Source: Microbacteriaceae bacterium | Lineage (GTDB): Bacteria > Actinomycetota > Actinomycetes > Actinomycetales > Microbacteriaceae | Reading direction: 5' to 3' | Assembly (NCBI GenBank): GCA_011620705.1 | Contig: WOYR01000251.1 | Coordinates: 1-5,220 of the forward strand | DNA: 5,220 bases | Shown here: positions 1 to 5,220 of the stretch, piece after piece | How positions within the stretch are numbered: the first letter of the stretch is position 1 | How the letters are laid out: every line of letters starts with the position of its first letter | Translations under genes and position numbers: made by a program | The notes under the pieces: generated by a model | Database searches by the model: none | Told to the model about the DNA's origin: nothing | What the model saw: only the letters and a program-made list of their open reading frames with translations

Positions 1-562
1 GCTCCAGGGTTCGAGCGACATCCCCCTCAACGCCGAAGGCCGCGAGCAGGCGCATGCGGCCGCGGGCATCCTGGCCGACGGCGGCTGGCAGCTCGTGGTG
101 AGCTCCCCGCTGCAGCGCGCGCGAGAGACCGCGCGGATCATCGCGCGCGACCTGGGCCTGGAACTCGGCCCCAGCTATCCGGAACTGGTCGAGCGCGACT
201 ACGGGGACATGGAGGGGCTGTCCGCGAGCGAGACGGTGGCGCGCTGGCCGGGCCGCGACTACCCGGGGGCCGAGAGCCTGGACTCCGTGGTGAAGCGCGG
301 GTTGGCGGGCCTCGCGAAGGTGGCGGACGACTTCGGAGAACGCGACGCGGTCATCGTGGCGCATGGCACGATCATCCGGTACACGCTGGCCGCGCTCGCC
401 GGGCGCCCGCTCGACGCGATCATGAACGGTTCGATCTCGACCTTCCGCCTCGACGGCGACAGCTGGGAGGTGCTCACCGTCAACGGAGAGCCGCTGCCAC
501 CGCTCACCGGGACGCGGAGCGAGGCGGCACCGGCGGTCGATCCGCGCGGCTCGGCAGGCTAG
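1..562 (+). CDS. Histidine phosphatase family protein (phosphoglycerate-mutase-like), 5' end cut off by window
   Basis: The reading frame is open from base 2 to the TAG stop at 560-562, giving 186 visible residues. The fragment opens with LQGSSDIPLNAEGREQA, which in this family follows the catalytic RHG(E/Q)T motif directly. The true start and the phosphorylated first histidine are therefore upstream of the window, perhaps 15-25 residues away; the GTG at 95 is an internal valine. Visible family motifs are SSPLQRARET (visible residues 34-43, phosphate-binding Arg), the acidic-loop segment LVERDYGDMEGL with the likely proton-donor Glu at about residue 64, and VIVAHG with the second catalytic His at residue 121 (bases 362-364), followed by the usual MNGSIS segment. 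The last 25 or so residues look like a disordered tail. Family members dephosphorylate many small metabolites or phosphosugars through a phosphohistidine intermediate, and the substrate cannot be read from the sequence. No signal peptide can be judged because the N-terminus is missing. The gene is convergent with smc. Family assignment is sure; specific function is not. Confidence 0.93.
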   Translation, partial: LQGSSDIPLNAEGREQAHAAAGILADGGWQLVVSSPLQRARETARIIARDLGLELGPSYPELVERDYGDMEGLSASETVARWPGRDYPGAESLDSVVKRGLAGLAKVADDFGERDAVIVAHGTIIRYTLAALAGRPLDAIMNGSISTFRLDGDSWEVLTVNGEPLPPLTGTRSEAAPAVDPRGSAG

Positions 563-590
563 CCGAGCGCGAACGAGCGCCCTGCGAGCG

Positions 591-609
591 GGTGCCGCCT
601 TCCGGCACC
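591..609. terminator. Candidate bidirectional terminator hairpin between convergent genes
   Basis: A perfect inverted repeat lies in the 52-nt gap between the phosphatase stop and the smc stop. The arms are GGTGCCG (591-597) and CGGCACC (603-609), a 7-bp stem with six G-C pairs and a 5-nt loop CCTTC. Neither strand has a T-tract after the stem. That is common for GC-rich actinobacterial terminators but also weakens the call. The position, 29 nt past one stop codon and 6 nt past the other, is what one expects for a shared terminator of two converging transcripts. This is an inference from structure and location only. Confidence 0.5.
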
Positions 610-614
610 ACTGC

Positions 615-3600
615 TCAGGCGGTCGCCCCCTCCGGAGTCGCAACCCGCTGCCCCACCACGGCGCTCACGCCGTCCTGGCGCATCGAGACGCCGTAGAGGG
701 CGTCCGCGATCTCCATCGTCCGCTTCTGGTGGGTGATGATGATGAGCTGCGAACTCCGGCGCAGTTCCTGCAGGATCGTCAGCAGCCGGCCGAGGTTGGC
801 GTCGTCGAGAGCCGCCTCGACCTCATCCAGGATGTAGAACGGGCTCGGCCTGGCCTTGAAGATCGCGATCAGCAGCGCGATCGCGGCCAACGATCGCTCG
901 CCGCCGCTGAGCAGCGAGAGCCGCTCGATCTTCTTGCCCGCCGGCTTGACCGTCACCTCGATGCCTGTGGTCAGCAGCTCCTCGGGGTTGGTCAGGAACA
1001 GGCTGCCGGTGCCCCCGGGGAACAGCACAGGGAACACCTCGTCGAAGGCGGCCCTGGTGTCCTCGAAAGCCGAGGCGAAGATGTCCTGCATCTTCCCGTC
1101 GATCTCCTCGATGATCGTCAGCAGGTCATGACGGGTCGCGGTGAGGTCGGCGAGCTGCTCCGTGAGGAACTTGTGGCGCTGCTCGAGCGCCGCGAACTCC
1201 TCGAGCGCGAGCGGGTTGACGCGGCCGAGCTGCGCGAGCTTGCGCTCAGCGACCGCGAGGCGCGCCTGCTGCTTCTGCCGGTCGAAGGGCTCGCCGCCCG
1301 AGCCCGCCGAGACCCGCTCGGGATCCGAGGCCTCGGCAGGCTGGGCCACCGGGGCATCCGGCGGCACCGGCACATCCGGCCCGTACTCGGCCACCAGCAC
1401 CTCCTCCTCGAGCCCGAGCTCCTCCGCTGCGCGCTCCAGCAGGGTCGACAGCTGCAGCTTCTTCTCGTATGCCTGCATCTCGAGCCCGTGCACATTGTCG
1501 TTGAGCGCCTGGAAGCGGTCGCGCAGGCCGCTCTCGTTGCGGCGGAGCTCCGCCAGCTCCTCGTTCTGCTTGGCGCGCTCGGCCTCGGCGGCGGCCAGCG
1601 CCACCCGCGCCTGCGAGACGGAGCGATCTGCCACATCCAGCACCGCGGGAAGAGCCTCGATCACTCCGCTCGCCGCCTGCATCTGGCGCCGGCGGAGCAC
1701 GGCGAGCCGAGCCGACTCCTCGGCGGCGGCGCGCTCGGCCTCGAGTTGCCTCTGCAGCGCGTCGGCCTGCGCGTGCTGAGCGCGCACCCGCTCGCGCGCG
1801 GTCTCCAGCTCGATGCGCGCCTGCACCTCGGCGGTCCGCGCGGCCTCCAGTTCGGCGGCGAGAGCGTCGCGGGCGCTGACATCCAGGATGGGGCGAGGGG
1901 TCGCCGCATGGGCGTCGCGATCGCGAACGGCCCGCTCGACGGCCGAGTCCGCGGCGGCGACCGCTTCGGACAACGCGCGCACCGCCTCGGCGAGGCGCTC
2001 GCCCTCGGCCTGCGCCCCTTCGAGCTGCGCCCGGGAGCGGCCGACCGCCTGACTGCGCTCGGCGAGCCGGGTGTCGAAGGCGCGGAGCGCGGCCGCGGCC
2101 TGGGCGGCGTCGATCTGCGCGCCGTCGAGCGCCTCGCGCTTCTCGGCCAGTGCGAAGCGGCCGCGCTCGATCGCGGTGGCGACCCCGACGAGCTTCTCCT
2201 GGGCGGCATCGCGCTCCGCGAGGAGTTCGAGCGTGCTGCGGCCGGCGCCGGAGCCGCCGCGCAGCACGTACTCGGTGAGCACCTCGCCGTCGCGCGTGAT
2301 GACGGTGATGCCGTCGACATCGAGCTTCGCCAGTGCCGGCCATGCGGCGCGCGCCGCGACGAGATCGTCGACCACCACGGTGCGGGCCAGCAGTCCGAGG
2401 ACGCCCCTGGGCGCCGTGACCAGCGACGACGCGGGCTGCGCGCCGGCCGGCAGCGGGCCGAGCGGCTCCGCGTCCGCTCCCTCGGCGACCACGATCTCGA
2501 CCCGGCCCGCGTCGCTGTCGCGCGCCTGGAGAAGGGCCGCGAGCCCGGCATCCCGGGTGTCGGCGAGCACGGCGTCCGCGAGGGTGCCGAGCGCGGCCGC
2601 GATGGCCGCCTCGTAGCCCGCCCGCACCTGCACGTGCTCCGCCACCAGACCGCGGATGCCGCCGGACGACAGGATCGACGCCGAGCCGTCCTTCTGGTCG
2701 ACCGCCATCGACAGCGCAGCGGTGCGCGCAGCGAGCGCATCGCGCTCGCGCTCGGAGGCGTGCAGCTCGTCCCGCAGCACATCCACCTGCGCCTGCAGCT
2801 CCTTCACGACCGTATCGGCTGCTTCGAGGGCGGCCTCGAACTCGCCGGTGGAGCCGGCCCCCTCCGGGTCGTCCTCCACCTCGAGCAGCTCGGCGCGGGC
2901 TTGCTCCCTGCGCTGCTCGGCCGCCGCCAGCGCGGCGCTCTGGCGGTCGAGTTCGCCTCGGGTGGCCGCGCGGCGGGACTCCGCGGCATCCACCTGACCG
3001 CTCAGACGCCCCTGCTCGAGGTCGTGCTGCGAGATGAGGCTGCTCTGGGCGGCGATCTCCTCGTCGAGGGAGTCGAGCGCGGCGCGCGCGGTGGCCGTGA
3101 CGGCGCTCGCCCGGCCGAGCAGCACCTCGGCCTCTGCGGCACCGGCGGTGAGGCGCTGCGCCTCCTCGCGGGCCTCCTCGACCATGCGCGGCGAGATGGT
3201 GGTCGTCATGCCGCGCAGATCCGCCTGCTGGCCGAGCAGCGAGAGCCGCTGGTTGGCGAGGGTGAAGAGCGAGCGCAGGTGGTCCTGCACCTGCTCGAGG
3301 TCGAAAGCGACGCGCCGGGCGGCATCCACCGCATCACCGGTCATCGTCTGCTCGAGGCGCGCCTGGCGCAGCTTGGCCTGGTCGATCTGCTCCTGCAGCA
3401 CCAGGCGCTCCGTCTTGCGCTCGCCCTCGCTGCGGCTCACGTCGCTGATCGCGGTGCGCAGCTCGACCACCTCGCCGGCCAGCAGTCGGGCGCGGGCATC
3501 CCGCACGACCGCGGCGATCGTCTGGGCCTCGCGCGCGATCGCGGCCTGCTGCCCGAGCGGCTTCAGCTGCCGCCGGATCTCTCCCGCCAGATCGGAGAGG

Positions 3601-4169
3601 CGGGTGAGGTTGGCCTGCATCGCCTCGAGCTTGCGCAGGGTCTTCTCCTTGCGGCGGCGATGCTTCAGGATGCCCGCCGCCTCCTCGATGAACCCCCGGC
3701 GCTCCTCGGGCGTGGCGTGCAGCACCTGGTCGAGCTGGCCCTGGCCGACGATGACGTGCATCTCGCGGCCGAGGCCGGAGTCGCTGAGCAGCTCCTGCAC
3801 GTCGAGCAGGCGGCACTGCTCGCCGTTGATCGCGTACTCGCTTCCGCCGTTTCGGAACAGGGTGCGCGCGATGGTGACCTCGCTGTACTCGATCGGGAGG
3901 GCGCCATCCGCATTGTCGATGGTCAGCAGAACCTCCGCGCGGCCCAGCGGGCCCTTCGTCGCCGTGCCGGCGAAGATGACGTCCTCCATCTTGCCGCCGC
4001 GCAGCGTCTTGGCGCCCTGCTCCCCCATCACCCATGCGAGGGCGTCGACGACGTTGGACTTGCCGGAGCCGTTGGGGCCCACGACGGCCGTGACGCCCGG
4101 CTCGAAGGCGAAGGTGGTCGGCTGCGCGAAGGACTTGAAGCCTTTGAGGGTCAGGCTCTTGAGGTGCAC
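615..4169 (-). CDS. smc: Chromosome segregation protein SMC (complete)
   Basis: This is a full-length bacterial SMC of 1184 residues, close to the usual 1150-1200. SMC is a cytoplasmic dimeric ATPase that, with ScpA and ScpB, extrudes and organises chromosomal DNA and helps separate sister origins. The N-terminal half-head (about 1-165) has Walker A GPNGSGKS at 31-38, the R-loop arginine at 57 in KTLRGGK, and the Q-loop VGQGQLDQ at 141-148. Two long Ala/Glu/Arg/Gln-rich coiled-coil arms flank a globular hinge at about 500-640, which ends in RGGSGAGRSTLEL. The C-terminal half-head has signature LSGGE at 1087-1091, Walker B FYILDE at 1111-1116, D-loop ALDD at 1120-1123 and the switch His at 1147 in IITHQ. 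All ATPase elements are intact. A Pro-rich break sits at about 928-961. The GTG at 4167-4169 is the only usable start: the frame has a TAG at 4206-4208, no ATG, GTG or TTG lies between, and a GGAGGT site precedes it. The stop is TGA. The gene is co-directional with mutM upstream and convergent with the phosphatase. Confidence 0.98.
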   Translation of the reverse strand: MHLKSLTLKGFKSFAQPTTFAFEPGVTAVVGPNGSGKSNVVDALAWVMGEQGAKTLRGGKMEDVIFAGTATKGPLGRAEVLLTIDNADGALPIEYSEVTIARTLFRNGGSEYAINGEQCRLLDVQELLSDSGLGREMHVIVGQGQLDQVLHATPEERRGFIEEAAGILKHRRRKEKTLRKLEAMQANLTRLSDLAGEIRRQLKPLGQQAAIAREAQTIAAVVRDARARLLAGEVVELRTAISDVSRSEGERKTERLVLQEQIDQAKLRQARLEQTMTGDAVDAARRVAFDLEQVQDHLRSLFTLANQRLSLLGQQADLRGMTTTISPRMVEEAREEAQRLTAGAAEAEVLLGRASAVTATARAALDSLDEEIAAQSSLISQHDLEQGRLSGQVDAAESRRAATRGELDRQSAALAAAEQRREQARAELLEVEDDPEGAGSTGEFEAALEAADTVVKELQAQVDVLRDELHASERERDALAARTAALSMAVDQKDGSASILSSGGIRGLVAEHVQVRAGYEAAIAAALGTLADAVLADTRDAGLAALLQARDSDAGRVEIVVAEGADAEPLGPLPAGAQPASSLVTAPRGVLGLLARTVVVDDLVAARAAWPALAKLDVDGITVITRDGEVLTEYVLRGGSGAGRSTLELLAERDAAQEKLVGVATAIERGRFALAEKREALDGAQIDAAQAAAALRAFDTRLAERSQAVGRSRAQLEGAQAEGERLAEAVRALSEAVAAADSAVERAVRDRDAHAATPRPILDVSARDALAAELEAARTAEVQARIELETARERVRAQHAQADALQRQLEAERAAAEESARLAVLRRRQMQAASGVIEALPAVLDVADRSVSQARVALAAAEAERAKQNEELAELRRNESGLRDRFQALNDNVHGLEMQAYEKKLQLSTLLERAAEELGLEEEVLVAEYGPDVPVPPDAPVAQPAEASDPERVSAGSGGEPFDRQKQQARLAVAERKLAQLGRVNPLALEEFAALEQRHKFLTEQLADLTATRHDLLTIIEEIDGKMQDIFASAFEDTRAAFDEVFPVLFPGGTGSLFLTNPEELLTTGIEVTVKPAGKKIERLSLLSGGERSLAAIALLIAIFKARPSPFYILDEVEAALDDANLGRLLTILQELRRSSQLIIITHQKRTMEIADALYGVSMRQDGVSAVVGQRVATPEGATA

Positions 4170-4173
4170 GCCG

Positions 4174-4179
4174 ACCTCC
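4174..4179 (-). promoter_or_regulatory. Ribosome binding site of smc
   Basis: On the minus strand the sequence reads GGAGGT, then CGGC, then the GTG start codon. GGAGGT is a near-perfect match to the anti-Shine-Dalgarno sequence. The spacing is short (4 nt after the T, or 5 nt after GGAGG) but workable. It supports the GTG start and the MHLKSLTLKGFKSF N-terminus, which aligns with SMC proteins from the first residues. Confidence 0.75.
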
Positions 4180-4212
4180 GTCCGCTCCGCCGCCGCATCA
4201 CGGCTCTACGGT

Positions 4213-4251
4213 ACCGGGTCCGTCCGCGCCCCTCGCGGTCGACGGCCCGGT
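4213..4251 (-). terminator. Large imperfect stem-loop between mutM and smc (terminator or leader structure)
   Basis: On the transcript strand the 39 nt fold as three stacked helices. ACCGGG pairs with CCCGGT (6 bp). CCGTC pairs with GACGG (5 bp). CGCG pairs with CGCG (4 bp). The loop is AGGGG, and there is a one-base bulge (A) on one side and a three-base bulge (GAC) on the other. Thirteen of the fifteen pairs are G-C. It lies 101 nt past the mutM stop and 43 nt before the smc start. No U-tract follows, so it is not a classical intrinsic terminator. It could still terminate or attenuate mutM read-through, act as an mRNA end or processing point, or, since it touches the TACCGT hexamer, be an operator-like inverted repeat. 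Chance pairing in such GC-rich DNA cannot be excluded. Confidence 0.4.
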
Positions 4252-4352
4252 GGCGCGCAACTGCACGAGACCAGGTGCCGGCCGAAGGCGCAGGTGGAGC
4301 AGGGGCCGGGGCTCGGCGCCGGGGACGGCGTGGCCACGGGATGAGGCGCCGA

Positions 4353-5220
4353 TCAGAGCAACGCACGGGATCTGTCAGCGCCCGCGGGCTGGCAGTACGC
4401 GCAGAAGTGCGATCCGCGATTCATGAAGCTCTCCCGCACGATCGGCCGGCCGCAGCGCGGGCACGGCTCGCCCTGCCGGCCGTAGACATGGAGCGAGCGC
4501 GAGAAGTAGCCCGATGCGCCGTTGACGTTCACGTATTGCGCATCGAAGCTGGTGCCGCCCTTTGCGAGCGCCGCACCGAGCACGAGCCGCACCTGGGCGA
4601 GCAGCTCGGAGGCGCGCTCGCGGCCGAGCATCGCGGTCGGCTGCTCGTAATGCACCTGCGCGGCCCATAGCGACTCGTCCGCGTAGATGTTGCCGATCCC
4701 GCTCACCAGGGTCTGGTCGAGCAGCGCCCGCTTGATCGTGGTGCGCTTCCGCGCCAGCGCATCGAGGAATGCGTCGTCGTCGAAGCACGGGTCCAGCGGA
4801 TCGCGCGCGATGTGCGCCACGCGGCCCGGAACCCGTTGCCCCGGGTGGTCGCTCGTCGGCACCAGGGCATCAAGGGCCATCGAGCCGAAGATCCGCTGGT
4901 CGACGAAGTCGATCCGCAGCTCGCCGTGCTCCGGATGCCGCATCTCCAGCACCACGCGGGTCAGCCGGTCGCGGACCGCGGCCGGCTCGCGCAGCAGCAA
5001 CTGCCCGCTCATGCCGAGGTGGACGACCAGCGCGGACTCCGAGTGCACGCCGGCGCCATCTCCGGTCTTCGCCGCGGCGCCGGTGCCGACCCCGGTGCCG
5101 ACCCCGGCGGGCGTCTCGCTGCCCGCATCGACCACCGGTATCCAGAGGAACTTGCCCCGCCGCTGCGGCACGCCGAATGCCGCGCCGGTGAGCCGCTGCA
5201 CGAAATCCTCCGCCGGACCG
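4353..5220 (-). CDS. mutM: Formamidopyrimidine-DNA glycosylase MutM/Fpg, N-terminus cut off by window
   Basis: This bifunctional base-excision repair enzyme removes 8-oxoguanine and formamidopyrimidines from DNA and then cleaves the abasic strand. About 288 residues are visible, ending in TGA at 4353-4355. The frame runs off the right edge as GPAEDFVQRL, so the GTG at 5201 is internal. The start, with its catalytic PELPE motif, lies an estimated 40-60 residues beyond. Seen in order: RRGK with the conserved Lys (bases 5151-5153, equivalent to E. coli Lys57); HLGMSGQLL with the base-flip Met; DQRIFG supplying the intercalating Arg and Phe; and IKRALLDQTLVSGIGNIYADESLW, the helix-two-turn-helix with the DNA-binding Asn. 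The C-terminal four-cysteine zinc finger (CPRC then CAYC, bases 4392-4463) has the conserved Arg in MNRGSHF. All visible functional residues are present. A Gly/Ala/Thr-rich insertion of about 30 residues sits just before the HLGMSG strand. The zinc finger and GNIY motif favour MutM; endonuclease VIII relatives differ mainly in the missing N-terminus. smc lies 183 nt downstream. Confidence 0.96.
   Translation of the reverse strand, partial: GPAEDFVQRLTGAAFGVPQRRGKFLWIPVVDAGSETPAGVGTGVGTGAAAKTGDGAGVHSESALVVHLGMSGQLLLREPAAVRDRLTRVVLEMRHPEHGELRIDFVDQRIFGSMALDALVPTSDHPGQRVPGRVAHIARDPLDPCFDDDAFLDALARKRTTIKRALLDQTLVSGIGNIYADESLWAAQVHYEQPTAMLGRERASELLAQVRLVLGAALAKGGTSFDAQYVNVNGASGYFSRSLHVYGRQGEPCPRCGRPIVRESFMNRGSHFCAYCQPAGADRSRALL
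5081..5104 (-). repeat. Exact 12-bp tandem duplication inside mutM
   Basis: The + strand unit CGGTGCCGACCC occurs twice back to back (5081-5092 and 5093-5104) and is followed by a further CGG. On the coding strand it encodes a repeated Gly-Val-Gly-Thr tetrapeptide. The unit is a multiple of three, so gain or loss of copies would keep the reading frame. It lies inside the low-complexity insertion of MutM, suggesting that part of the insertion grew by slippage or unequal exchange. Confidence 0.85.

Larger units (their letters stand above)
4170..4352 (-). other. Non-coding gap between mutM and smc; weak -10-like hexamer and a short palindrome
   Basis: This 183-nt stretch holds no convincing gene. 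Reading all three minus-strand frames gives only low-complexity Pro/Arg/Ala peptides. None resembles acylphosphatase, which sits between fpg and smc in mycobacteria. In the smc direction there is a TACCGT hexamer (4208-4213) that fits the actinobacterial TAnnnT -10 pattern. It would put a transcript start about 30 nt before the smc GTG, but I see no acceptable -35 partner at 16-19 nt, so a dedicated smc promoter is only possible. A perfect 10-bp palindrome CGTGGCCACG lies at 4329-4338, 14 nt past the mutM stop. It has no loop, so it is not a hairpin terminator. The gap also contains the stem-loop at 4213-4251 and the smc ribosome binding site, listed separately. Confidence 0.5.

Noticed and set aside
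95..97. GTG as the start of the phosphatase
   Set aside because: The frame is open further left and encodes conserved family sequence (LQGSSDIPLNAEGREQA) before it. Starting here would also remove the catalytic histidine region.
1246..2343. A 365-codon minus-strand open frame inside smc in another frame
   Set aside because: It is an Arg/Gly/Ala-only composition typical of out-of-frame reading of GC-rich DNA, and it overlaps the clearly real smc frame.
615..4169. Apparent over-use of the pentamer GGATG on the smc coding strand (about 11 in-frame cases)
   Set aside because: All cases are a GAT aspartate codon before a G-starting codon. By my hand count about two thirds of GAT codons precede a G-starting codon, but so do roughly 60% of all aspartates sampled, so the excess is mild and explained by protein composition.
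4329..4338. Perfect palindrome CGTGGCCACG just past the mutM stop as a terminator or parS-like site
   Set aside because: It has no loop, so it cannot form a normal hairpin. It is much shorter than, and different from, the 16-bp parS consensus. A 10-bp palindrome is unremarkable in GC-rich DNA.
3034..4344. A 436-codon + strand open frame running from inside smc to the end of the mutM-smc gap
   Set aside because: It is Ser/Arg/Ala-rich, matches no family I recognise, and overlaps the intact N-terminal ATPase half of smc in antisense. It is a GC-bias artefact.
729..4670. A 1313-codon open frame on the + strand, antisense to all of smc and part of mutM
   Set aside because: It shares codon boundaries with smc and mutM, so its stop codons would need TTA, CTA or TCA codons in the real genes, and these are almost never used at this GC content. 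Its product is a Leu/Arg/Gly/Gln-rich low-complexity string with no recognisable domain. smc explains the stretch fully.
5199..5201. GTG as the start of mutM
   Set aside because: The frame continues to the window edge with family-like residues (PAEDF), and a start here would lack the essential N-terminal PELPE catalytic motif.
1..5220. A new multi-gene defence, mobile or biosynthetic system
   Set aside because: Essentially every base is accounted for by three known housekeeping families and two short gaps. There are no integrases, terminal repeats, spacer arrays or clusters of unknown genes.

Overview
This window is very GC-rich (roughly 70% by eye) and carries ordinary chromosomal housekeeping genes. 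The organism is most likely an actinobacterium. The evidence is the GC content, the GTG start of smc, the Pro/Ala/Gly-rich break in the C-terminal coiled coil of SMC (a trait I know from mycobacterial SMC), and the mutM-then-smc gene order. A Microbacteriaceae-type genus would fit the look of the MutM tail and the codon use, but that is an impression, not a demonstration.

Layout, left to right. Positions 1-562 (+) hold the 3' part of a histidine phosphatase (phosphoglycerate-mutase-like) gene; its RHG-containing N-terminus lies left of the window. A 52-nt gap separates it from the convergent smc gene and contains a perfect 7-bp hairpin (591-609), a candidate two-way terminator. Positions 615-4169 (-) encode a complete 1184-residue SMC ATPase. 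A 183-nt non-coding gap (4170-4352) follows. It contains a large imperfect GC-rich stem-loop (4213-4251), a weak -10-like hexamer, and the smc ribosome binding site. Positions 4353-5220 (-) hold the 3' part of mutM (fpg), whose N-terminus lies right of the window.

mutM and smc are co-directional, so smc may be read from mutM transcripts, from its own promoter, or both; the stem-loop between them is the likely control point. SMC organises and segregates the chromosome. MutM removes oxidised purines from DNA. The phosphatase points the other way and has no evident functional link to them.

I found no mobile element, CRISPR array, RNA gene or unknown multi-gene system. The points most worth a second look are the low-complexity insertion in MutM carrying an exact 12-bp tandem repeat, the stem-loop between mutM and smc, and the missing acylphosphatase and ftsY neighbours that flank smc in mycobacteria.
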